From Acidobacteriota bacterium (GTDB lineage: Bacteria; Acidobacteriota; Terriglobia; Terriglobales; Acidobacteriaceae), in the NCBI GenBank assembly GCA_019510535.1, contig JAEKKE010000244.1, positions 1 to 7,747 on the forward strand: a stretch of DNA of 7,747 nucleotides, in the 5' to 3' direction. Under the pieces are notes generated by a model. That model did no database searches, was not told the DNA's origin, and worked only from the letters and a program-made list of their open reading frames with translations. Made by a program: the position numbers and the translations under genes. Positions 1-5,580 of the stretch are shown in pieces (positions within the stretch are counted from its first letter, which is position 1; each line of letters starts with the position of its first letter).

Positions 1-2336
1 ACAGACGGATTCGCCGCGAAGCTTCCGGTTCCGGAGAACGCATTCGACATCGAGAACGACGGCGTGGAACCCGAAGAGTTGTTGAATGTCTGCGAGCCCG
101 AGAACGGCAGGTTGGCGAACGGCGCCGTGGTGATATACGAGGCCGGTAGCAGGTTGTAGTAGATACCGAAGGCGCCGCGCAGCACCGTATTCGGCTTTAC
201 CTCATACGCAAAGCCAAGACGCGGAGCGAAGTTCTTCTTGTTCTGGCCCAGATAGCTGAAGACGTTGTTCGGCAGATTGGCTGTGCTCGACAGCGTGATC
301 GGAATAGAGGTCAGGAAGCTCGGGATAGCCGCCGACGGATACGAATTGCCGAAGACTACAACCTGCTTCAGGTTGGGAATATAAAGAGCGGTCTTGCGAT
401 AGAGGTTGTCGCTGAACAACTGCAGGTCATAGCGCAGACCGGCGTTGATGGTGAGGTTGCGCAGGATCTTCCAGTCGTCCTGGATATAAGCCGCGTACTG
501 GGCGGAAATATCGCGCTTCACATAGTCGTTCGGCACAGGCTTGACTGCCGTAACCGGATAGCCCAGCAGGAAGTCCGCAAAGGCATTGCCGGAATACTGG
601 CCGGTGAAACGGAACGAACCACGCTGCGGACTGGTCGCGGAGATGTTCCAGTGGTTGTCATACAGATACGAGAAACCGCCCTTGATGGTGTGGCTCCCCG
701 CAATCTTGGTCAGCGATGTGCCGATCTGGCCGACCTGCTCCAGATCCTTTGATCCGGACTCCGCGACATTCGCGATGTTCGTGATCGTGATCTGCGGCGC
801 ACCCTGAATCAGCCCCGTACCCAAACCAGGAATGATGCTGGAGAAGTCAGTCTTGTAGTTCTGCGGTGTGCGATAGATCGGCAGATGGAAGAACGAACCG
901 TAGGTATCGAGCAGCAAATTGGGAGAGAACACGTGTGTCCATCCCAGGATGATGTTCATGTTGTGTTCGCCATCCTGTGCATTACCACCCTGCAGGCTGG
1001 TGGTACCGTTCGTCGGGCTGGGGCCGTAGAACGCACGCAGGAAGGTGAAGCGGAGCTGGTCGTTTGCAGTGAGCTGATGATCTAGACGAACTGAGACACG
1101 GCTCGCGGTGGAGGTCGTCTGCACCTGCTCGTAGGTATTGACGCCCGTACCCGAGGTCGTCGGATTCGGATAGAGCAGGCTCAGCAGCTTCAGAGAGACA
1201 GCATTCTGATTCGCCGTCGGAATCGTCTTGTTGGCAAAGGCCGTTCCGGTCGACGGATTGGTGATGTTGCCCGAGAACTCTGTAAAGACACCCTGCCGCA
1301 TCAGCGCGGTGGGCTGCTGCGTGTTGTCGGCATACGACTGCGTCAGGCGGAAGCCCTCATACGCCACGAAGAAGAAGCTCTTGTTGCGGCCGTTATAGAC
1401 GTGCGGAATCAGGATCGGGCCCGAGAGGTTTGCACCGTACTCGTTACGCTGATACGGCGGCCGCGGATTCGCGCCGCTGAAGTACGCCTTGGCGCCCATA
1501 CCTTTGGAGCGGTTGTACTCGAGCGCACCGCCATGGAACTGGTTGGCGCCGCTGGCGGAGACCACGATCAGAGCAGCGGGCTGGCCGAACTCAGCAGGTG
1601 CGCCGTTCGAGAGCACCTTGAACTGCGAGATGGCGTCGAGGGACGGTACCTCAGGTTCAGCGCGCTGCAGCGTCACCTCCTGATTGGTAACGCCGTCCAG
1701 AGTGGACGTGAGTCCACCGTAGGAGCTACGAGAGCCGGTGCCGGCTGCAAAAGTAATGCCGCGCGTCGCAAGCTGATCCTGCGCTCCAACACCCTGAATA
1801 CCAGGCGCAAGCGAGATCAGTCCCATCAAGCCAAGGCGACCGTTGAGCGGCGTGTTCTGGATTGCCTGGCTCTCCACCACAGTTCCGATCGACGAGTCCT
1901 GAGTCTGGATGGTGTTGCCGACGCCGGTCACTTCCACCGTCTGCGTGACCTCTCCATTGGGGAGGACGGGGCTAAGCTGAATCGTCTGGTCGATCGCCAG
2001 TGTGATTCCCAACTGACGGAATGTCTGGAATCCCGCGTGGTCGACCTGGACGGTGTAGTGTCCTGGAGCGAGTTGGGTGACGGTGAAGCTTCCGGTATCG
2101 GAAGTAGTGACTTTGCGGATCGTGTTGGTCTCGGTCTGTGTGACGGTTACGGTCGCGTCTGCAATGGTTGCGCCGCTGGCGTCCGTCACATTCCCGGCGA
2201 TCGTTCCCGTAATACCTTGCGCAAGCAAACGCTCTCCGCTCAGAAATGCCAGACTCAGCACAAAACACAGACCAAGCGAGGCATGTGTCATGCGCCCGAG
2301 AATCTGCTTTATCAGATTTATCTTTTTGTCGTTCAA
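1..2336 (-). CDS. TonB-dependent outer-membrane receptor, Oar-like, 3'-partial
   Basis: An outer-membrane transporter of the Oar/CarboxypepD_reg type, expected to take up a large substrate using energy from TonB-ExbBD. One frame is open without a stop from the TTG at 2336 to the window edge (778 codons); family members usually exceed 1,000 residues, so the C-terminal barrel is missing. Residues 1-39 form a signal peptide: a basic start (NDKKINLIKQ), a hydrophobic core (FVLSLAFL) and likely cleavage at LLA|Q. Residues ~43-125 are a carboxypeptidase-regulatory-like beta-sandwich (GTIAGNVTDASGATI, then FTVTQLAPGHYTVQV). A plug domain follows, with LDGVTNQEV, QFKVLSNGAPAEFGQ and ANQFHGGALEYNRS, and then barrel segments such as SFFFVAYEGFR, FADFLLGYP, AAYIQDDWKI and LTINAGLRYDLQ. 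TTG is preferred as start because GGAGG lies 7 nt upstream; ATG at codon 16 is an alternative that keeps most of the signal peptide. The substrate cannot be read from the sequence. Confidence 0.93.
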   Translation of the reverse strand, partial: MNDKKINLIKQILGRMTHASLGLCFVLSLAFLSGERLLAQGITGTIAGNVTDASGATIADATVTVTQTETNTIRKVTTSDTGSFTVTQLAPGHYTVQVDHAGFQTFRQLGITLAIDQTIQLSPVLPNGEVTQTVEVTGVGNTIQTQDSSIGTVVESQAIQNTPLNGRLGLMGLISLAPGIQGVGAQDQLATRGITFAAGTGSRSSYGGLTSTLDGVTNQEVTLQRAEPEVPSLDAISQFKVLSNGAPAEFGQPAALIVVSASGANQFHGGALEYNRSKGMGAKAYFSGANPRPPYQRNEYGANLSGPILIPHVYNGRNKSFFFVAYEGFRLTQSYADNTQQPTALMRQGVFTEFSGNITNPSTGTAFANKTIPTANQNAVSLKLLSLLYPNPTTSGTGVNTYEQVQTTSTASRVSVRLDHQLTANDQLRFTFLRAFYGPSPTNGTTSLQGGNAQDGEHNMNIILGWTHVFSPNLLLDTYGSFFHLPIYRTPQNYKTDFSSIIPGLGTGLIQGAPQITITNIANVAESGSKDLEQVGQIGTSLTKIAGSHTIKGGFSYLYDNHWNISATSPQRGSFRFTGQYSGNAFADFLLGYPVTAVKPVPNDYVKRDISAQYAAYIQDDWKILRNLTINAGLRYDLQLFSDNLYRKTALYIPNLKQVVVFGNSYPSAAIPSFLTSIPITLSSTANLPNNVFSYLGQNKKNFAPRLGFAYEVKPNTVLRGAFGIYYNLLPASYITTAPFANLPFSGSQTFNNSSGSTPSFSMSNAFSGTGSFAANPS

Positions 2337-2343
2337 TGTACGG

Positions 2344-2373
2344 CCTCCATGTCTGCTGCAAACTACAGCAGAC
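2344..2373 (-). promoter_or_regulatory. Ribosome-binding site with abutting leader hairpin of the TonB receptor gene
   Basis: GGAGG at 2348-2344 (minus strand) is 7 nt before the TTG start and decides that start. Just 2 nt upstream of it lies a perfect inverted repeat at 2351-2373: GTCTGCTG, a 7-nt loop, CAGCAGAC. In the transcript it would fold into an 8-bp stem next to the Shine-Dalgarno sequence. It could stabilise the leader, affect ribosome access, or be a DNA operator instead. The stem and spacing are directly visible; the function is inference. Confidence 0.6.
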
Positions 2374-2436
2374 GAGTGTCGGGAGTATCGAAGACGCAAA
2401 AAATGATGGCAAAGTATTTAACTGTGATAGCCGGCT

Positions 2437-2447
2437 TTCACCGTGAA
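2437..2447. promoter_or_regulatory. TTCAC-c-GTGAA palindrome upstream of the TonB receptor gene
   Basis: An 11-bp palindrome TTCACCGTGAA (5-bp arms, one central base) lies about 100 bp upstream of the receptor start. The identical 11-mer occurs at 4063-4073 in the promoter region of the winged-helix gene, which suggests a shared regulator. No convincing sigma-70 promoter was found for the receptor gene, so its position relative to a promoter is unknown. Confidence 0.3.
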
Positions 2448-2567
2448 TACGACCGCAAGCCATTCAAATGACACGCTTACGTTTCGTGGAGTTCGCGGAA
2501 CACGGCTTTGATCTCAGGTCGAAAGTAGCCGAGAGGCTTCGCCACGCTGGTCAAGAAGCTAGGGCTC

Positions 2568-2607
2568 GTTGCGCGCAGCGCAACCAAATCGCACTGAAGG
2601 TGCGATT
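2568..2607. repeat. Two adjacent perfect hairpins
   Basis: Two perfect inverted repeats stand 2 bp apart. The first, 2568-2584, is GTTGCGC, GCA loop, GCGCAAC. The second, 2587-2607, is AATCGCAC, 5-nt loop, GTGCGATT. Neither is followed by a T-run on either strand, so intrinsic termination is not supported. They adjoin the REP-like element at 2614-2741 and may belong to the same mobile repeat cluster. Confidence 0.55.
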
Positions 2608-2613
2608 GTCTTG

Positions 2614-2741
2614 TTAAGGGCACGGCTTTCAACCGTGCCGTCAAGAATGCCATCCTTATGGGGCTTTTAGCCCCTGAGGGCATCGTTATGACACCGTACC
2701 TCATCGGCTAAAAGCCGCGGTCTCTGAAGCCGTCCCCTTAA
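2614..2741. repeat. BIME-like element: two inverted, related REP-like units
   Basis: The ends are inverted copies of each other: TTAAGGGcACGGCTT reading inward on the plus strand from 2614 and TTAAGGGgACGGCTT reading inward on the minus strand from 2741 (14 of 15 identical). Each unit has an inner hairpin followed by TGAGG: GGGGCT-TTT-AGCCCC then TGAGG on plus (2660-2679), and CGGCTTTTAGCCG, AT, GAGG on minus (2717-2699). The plus unit (2614-2679) has an extra stem, GGCACGG/CCGTGCC, at 2619-2639; the minus unit spans 2741-2699. A 19-bp non-repeated centre (2680-2698) separates them. This architecture matches REP/BIME elements mobilised in trans by RAYT transposases; no transposase is in the window and that link is inference. 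Confidence 0.6.
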
Positions 2742-2749
2742 GCACTACA

Positions 2750-2767
2750 TTCGCGCTATCGCGCGAA
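2750..2767 (-). repeat. Perfect hairpin downstream of the winged-helix gene
   Basis: TTCGCGC, a 4-nt loop and GCGCGAA form a perfect 7-bp GC-rich stem 33 bp past the stop of the minus-strand winged-helix gene. It could help end or protect that transcript, but no T-run follows on the minus strand, so it is not called a terminator. It also adjoins the REP-like element. Confidence 0.4.
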
Positions 2768-2800
2768 CAGATGTCGAACGAACTGGGAAACCCGACTGAC

Positions 2801-4029
2801 CTACAGAATGTGATAACAAACGATAGCGCGCTGATAGGAATTACCGTTCAGGTTCTGCGCCGAGAGCAGGATCTCGAAGTGAGGCAGCGCGCCACCCTTA
2901 GTATCCAGAGTGCGAAGAAAAGCAATGAACCGCGGACTCAAAAGAAACTCCGAGGCTGTTTCCGTTCCCGCCTTGCTGGTTCCCCCGATCAGCAGCGAAG
3001 AGCTCTCTCCATCCAGGCTCGGCAGATAAGAGACCACTCCGTAGGCCAGGTGGTCGGCACTATTGGCAGCCTCGTCGTAACGCGCTTGCTCACCCTTTCC
3101 AGGATTGCGGTTCTCCACCAGGTTGGTGTGGGTGTTCGAGTCGTAGCCCACGCGGAAGCGCCCGGCGGAGGAGAAGAGATCAACCCACGGGTTCGCGCGT
3201 GTGCTGCCAATCAGGATGACGTTGTTCTGCTTCAGCTCGCTTACGCTGACATCGTCAGCAACTGGTTCCAGATCCGGGTCATTTCGGGCGGAGGAACAGT
3301 GCTGCGGTACTTCCGGTTCATGTAGTCCGACAACGTAATCTCGCGGCCGATCAGCTCGTCCATCAGCACCAGGCTGCTATCGGCAGGAACAAGAATGGTC
3401 GTCCGCTGCGAATCGAAGATGCTGGCCCAGAAGCGAACCTCCACAGGAACCCCGGCGTGCCGGTGCTCCTCTCCCCGAAGCCACCAGCCGATACCGAGCG
3501 CCAGGCACACAACGACGCCGATCCCCGCCGCGACATAGATCCAGAAGGACGACCTCTTCGGGGGAGCATCCGCCGTATCTCCGTCACCAACGGCTGACGG
3601 CGGATAGCCGGCCGAAGAAGGAGCCAGGGGAACTGAAATGTTAACCGTCTCCTGTACCGTTCCCGCAGGAAGCTCCCGAAGGTGGAACTCGGGCACATAG
3701 CTCCCTTTGGGAATCGTCAGGATGATGGGCTCGTCCTTGCCCTCGGTGGCAAAGTACTCCTGCAGGCGAAGCCGCAGGAAGCGCGCCTGGGAGCGGACGA
3801 TCGAGTCCTCTCCCATGTGGTATCCCTCGTTCCGGCCGAAGACCTCCGTGCCGATACGCTGCTCATTGATCGAATCAGCCTTCCCCATCTGCTGCTGCTC
3901 GCAGATGAACTGGAGGAAGGTCGCGAGCTTGCGCGACTTGCGAAAGAGGGCGGAAGAGAGGATACGGGAGACAAGAAGCCGCTGCTGTTCTAGAGATGGA
4001 GGGTCGGCAACAGGCTTCGCGGTAGACAT
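2801..4029 (-). pseudogene. Winged-helix DNA-binding, single-pass membrane protein, frameshifted
   Basis: Resembles membrane-anchored winged-helix regulators common in Acidobacteriota: a cytoplasmic DNA-binding domain, one transmembrane helix and an extracytoplasmic domain. The N-terminal frame runs 4029-3241 (262 codons). Residues ~13-115 carry the winged helix (FRKSRKLATFLQFICEQ, NEQRIGTEVFGRN, SIVRSQARFLRLRLQEYF, wing at ILTIPKGSYVPEF); 163-183 is a membrane helix; the outer domain begins VRFWASIF and reaches ITLSDYMNRKY. The frame stops at TAA 3243-3241 after LLTMSA. The -1 frame continues the domain without a break: ADDVSVSELKQ, NNVILIGSTRANPWVDLF, PHFEILLSAQNLNGN, ending at TAG 2803-2801. 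The second frame is open back to a TAG at 3379-3377, so the switch lies between 3376 and 3244, probably 3245-3275. ATG 4029 is preferred over TTG 4062 because GAGGAG lies 7 nt upstream. A recent loss, a sequencing error, or two working parts are all possible. Confidence 0.8.
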
Positions 4030-4034
4030 ACCTA

Positions 4035-4042
4035 CTCTCCTC
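4035..4042 (-). promoter_or_regulatory. Ribosome-binding site of the winged-helix gene
   Basis: GAGGAGAG on the minus strand, with GAGGAG ending 7 nt before ATG 4029-4027. It sets the start at that ATG instead of the upstream in-frame TTG at 4062, which has no comparable site. Confidence 0.65.
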
Positions 4043-4051
4043 AATGCCTTA

Positions 4052-4092
4052 TTCACCTGCAATTCACCGTGAAATTAACGGACATCCGTGAA
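4052..4092. promoter_or_regulatory. Cluster of TTCAC/GTGAA half-sites, putative operator
   Basis: Four half-sites of one motif lie just upstream of the winged-helix gene: TTCAC at 4052-4056, TTCAC at 4063-4067, GTGAA at 4069-4073 and GTGAA at 4088-4092. The middle two form the palindrome TTCACCGTGAA (4063-4073), identical to the one at 2437-2447. The first two TTCACC copies are 11 bp apart, one helical turn. They fall between a weak candidate minus-strand promoter and the gene start, where a repressor could act. Binding by the winged-helix protein itself is a guess. Confidence 0.4.
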
Positions 4093-4125
4093 CGCGTTTG
4101 GCCAAAGGCAAGAGGCGACAGATAC

Positions 4126-4154
4126 ATTGTAACGAGATTGACGGGTGCTGGCGA
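4126..4154 (-). promoter_or_regulatory. Weak candidate promoter for the winged-helix gene
   Basis: On the minus strand, TACAAT (4131-4126, 5 of 6 to the -10 consensus) has TCGCCA (4154-4149, 4 of 6 to -35) at 17-bp spacing. The predicted transcript would start near 4119 and have a leader of about 90 nt carrying the TTCAC/GTGAA cluster. The -35 is poor. Confidence 0.3.
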
Positions 4155-4166
4155 CGCTTGTGTACA
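4138..4166 (+). promoter_or_regulatory. Candidate promoter for the membrane acyltransferase gene
   Basis: TTGACG (4138-4143, 5 of 6 to the -35 consensus) is 17 bp before TGTACA (4161-4166, 3 of 6 to -10). A start near 4173 would give a leader of about 40 nt. It overlaps the candidate minus-strand promoter of the divergent winged-helix gene, so the two could interfere. The weak -10 keeps confidence low. Confidence 0.35.
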
Positions 4167-4213
4167 CGGCACGGTACGGTCCGTGACAGAAAATCCCGTC
4201 GGAAGAGTTACGG

Positions 4214-5392
4214 ATGACGCTTTCCTCCTCGATGCCCCGTTCCGAAGTCAGCAACGAAAGCCAGGCGCCCTCTTCCTCCCCCCGGCTCACCTCCCTTGAT
4301 GTCTTGCGCGGACTCACCATTGCCCTGATGATCATGGTGAACACCAGCGGCGACGGAGCGCACACCTTCCCCTTCCTCTCCCATGCCCCCTGGAACGGCT
4401 GCACCCTCGCCGACGTCGTCTTCCCCTGCTTTCTGTTCATGGTGGGCATCTCCATCGTCTTCTCCCTCCGCGGCAAGCTACGGAAAGGCGTCCCGTCGTC
4501 AACGATCCTTCTGCAGGCCGCGAAGCGAGCGCTGATTCTGTTTGCCCTCGGGCTGGCCGTGAGTTCCTTTCCGCACTACACCTTGCACACGTTCCGGGTC
4601 TTCGGTGTGCTGCAACGGATCGCCCTCTGCTTCTTTGTTGCCACCCTTCTCTACCTGAAGGCGAAGCCACGAACGCTGGTCGTGGTGACCGTCTCGATCC
4701 TGCTTGGCTACTGGATCCTGCTGCGCTGGGTTCCCGTTCCCGGCTTCGGCATGCCGGGCGTCGACGTACCCTTCCTCGATCCGGTGGGCAACTTCCCGGC
4801 ATGGCTCGATCGACACCTGCTGCCCGCCAGCCATCTTTACCGCGCAGGCTTCTACGATCCGGAGGGCCTGCTCAGCTCCGTTCCCTCGCTTGCTACCGCA
4901 CTGCTCGGTGTGCTGACCGGCATCTGGATCACCCGCCAAGGCGTTACCTCAGCCACGGCACGCGGCCTGCTGACCGCCTCAGTTTCGCTTCTGGCACTGA
5001 GCGGCTTGTGGAGCATCTGGTTCCCGCTGAACAAACGGCTCTGGACCAGCTCGTTCGTACTCTTCAACGCTGGTCTCAGCCTCCTGGCCTTATGGTTCTT
5101 CTTCCAGGTCATCGACCTCCGCCCAGGAAAGAAGCGCTTCATCGAACCGGCGCTGGTCTTCGGCACCAACTCTCTGGCGGTCTATGCCTTCTCAGAGTTC
5201 TTCGCCGGAACCCTGGATGCCATCCGCCTGCCGGGCCGTCACCAGACCGTGCAACAGTGGCTCTTCCACCCGCTGACTCTGATCTTCCCGAACCTCTATG
5301 TCGCGGCGCTGGCCTACGCTCTTCTGTTCGTCGGCGTCTGCTACCTGCCCATGCTGCTGCTCTACCGGAAACGGATCTTTATCAAGATCTGA
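4214..5392 (+). CDS. Membrane acyltransferase, HGSNAT/NagX-like (DUF5009/COG4299 type)
   Basis: A 392-residue inner-membrane protein related to heparan-alpha-glucosaminide N-acetyltransferase and bacterial NagX-like proteins. The family is thought to pass an acetyl group across the membrane to an amino sugar. Visible signatures: RLTSLDVLRG (24-33), a short loop with SHAPWNG (56-62), ADVVFPCFLFMVG (66-78), RVFGVLQRIAL (128-138), SLATALLGVLTG (225-236), PLNKRLWTSSFVL (271-283) and FGTNSLAVYAFSE (316-328). His57 matches the catalytic acetyl-accepting histidine of human HGSNAT (HAxWNG motif). About ten hydrophobic spans cover the chain and it ends in a basic RKRIFIKI tail. GGAAGAG at 4201-4207 is 6 nt before ATG 4214; ATG at codon 7 lacks a ribosome site. 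It is divergent from the winged-helix gene and followed by a strong hairpin, so probably transcribed alone. The substrate is unproven; amino-sugar scavenging would fit the GH2 enzyme downstream. Confidence 0.88.
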   Translation: MTLSSSMPRSEVSNESQAPSSSPRLTSLDVLRGLTIALMIMVNTSGDGAHTFPFLSHAPWNGCTLADVVFPCFLFMVGISIVFSLRGKLRKGVPSSTILLQAAKRALILFALGLAVSSFPHYTLHTFRVFGVLQRIALCFFVATLLYLKAKPRTLVVVTVSILLGYWILLRWVPVPGFGMPGVDVPFLDPVGNFPAWLDRHLLPASHLYRAGFYDPEGLLSSVPSLATALLGVLTGIWITRQGVTSATARGLLTASVSLLALSGLWSIWFPLNKRLWTSSFVLFNAGLSLLALWFFFQVIDLRPGKKRFIEPALVFGTNSLAVYAFSEFFAGTLDAIRLPGRHQTVQQWLFHPLTLIFPNLYVAALAYALLFVGVCYLPMLLLYRKRIFIKI

Positions 5393-5409
5393 CGGAGCCA
5401 CAGAACTGG

Positions 5410-5444
5410 GTGCCCCATCCATCGCATCGCGATGGATGGGGCAC
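5410..5444 (+). repeat. Perfect 16-bp-stem hairpin after the acyltransferase gene
   Basis: GTGCCCCATCCATCGC, an ATC loop and the exact reverse complement of the left arm begin 18 bp past the acyltransferase stop. The stem could end or protect the transcript, but the 3' side is GCAGAGTATGGG with no T-run, so it does not meet the usual Rho-independent pattern. From memory, GTGCCCCA/TGGGGCAC palindromes recur between genes in Terriglobia genomes, which favours a dispersed intergenic repeat. It could serve both roles. Confidence 0.6.
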
Positions 5445-5460
5445 GCAGAGTATGGGCTCT

Positions 5461-5476
5461 CGGATCGGTCGATCCG
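5461..5476. repeat. Palindrome CGGATCG-gt-CGATCCG
   Basis: Perfect 7-bp arms around a 2-bp centre, 18 bp upstream of the -35 of the tetR promoter. The two-base centre is too tight for an RNA loop without opening pairs, so a DNA-binding dimer site is more natural than a hairpin. No protein can be assigned. Confidence 0.35.
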
Positions 5477-5494
5477 GCCCCTAAACCCGATCCC

Positions 5495-5522
5495 TTGCCT
5501 TCGGACCTCCCGCTCCTATAAA
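5495..5522 (+). promoter_or_regulatory. Sigma-70-like promoter of the tetR-GH2 unit
   Basis: TTGCCT (5495-5500, 4 of 6 to -35) and TATAAA (5517-5522, 5 of 6 to -10) are 16 bp apart. Transcription would start near 5529, leaving a leader of about 50 nt that contains the palindrome at 5538-5564. This is the best promoter-like sequence in the window. Confidence 0.5.
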
Positions 5523-5537
5523 TTCGTAGCCCTACTT

Positions 5538-5564
5538 GAAATTCGAAATACCCATTCGAATTTC
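5538..5564. promoter_or_regulatory. Putative TetR operator, 27-bp inverted repeat
   Basis: GAAATTCGAA, a 7-bp spacer and TTCGAATTTC form perfect 10-bp arms, and each arm contains the self-complementary TTCGAA. It lies just downstream of the predicted transcription start and 16 bp before the tetR ATG, the usual place for an autoregulatory TetR-family operator. Size and symmetry fit the 15-30 bp sites known for the family. Which protein binds it is inference from position. The alternative TTG start at 5536 would place the operator inside the coding sequence and is less likely. Confidence 0.55.
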
Positions 5565-5580
5565 ATCCCTCAGAGCGACG

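Larger units (their letters stand above)
2337..2800. other. Gene-free spacer rich in palindromes
   Basis: This 464-bp stretch separates two minus-strand genes and holds no convincing coding sequence. From left to right it contains the leader hairpin and RBS of the receptor (2344-2373), the TTCACCGTGAA palindrome (2437-2447), two hairpins (2568-2607), a 128-bp element of inverted REP-like units (2614-2741) and a hairpin at 2750-2767. A 75-codon minus-strand frame at 2477-2704 runs through these palindromes and is most simply an accident of the repeat. CACGGCTTT at 2503-2511 recurs at 2621-2629, so the repeat family may extend further left than the part I delimit. Confidence 0.7.

Noticed and set aside
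1401..2471. Plus-strand 356-codon open frame
   Set aside because: It lies antisense to the TonB receptor, whose own frame encodes clear plug and barrel motifs. The antisense translation is arginine-rich and shows no family features.
2660..2674. Rho-independent terminator
   Set aside because: GGGGCTTTTAGCCCC has a 3-nt loop but no following T-run on either strand, and it is part of the inverted repeat units.
2477..2704. Minus-strand 75-codon open frame
   Set aside because: It runs through the hairpins and REP-like units, has no good ribosome site, and its content is explained by the repeat.
3241..3300. Programmed -1 ribosomal frameshift in the winged-helix gene
   Set aside because: No X-XXY-YYZ slippery heptamer is visible near the frame junction, so a mutation or sequencing error is the simpler reading.
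4069..4299. Plus-strand 76-codon frame before the acyltransferase gene
   Set aside because: It overlaps the acyltransferase start in another frame, has no ribosome site, and covers the divergent promoter region.
5536..5580. TTG start for the TetR gene, adding 15 residues
   Set aside because: The extension would be encoded by the operator-like palindrome and lacks a ribosome site; ATG 5581 fits the family N-terminus.
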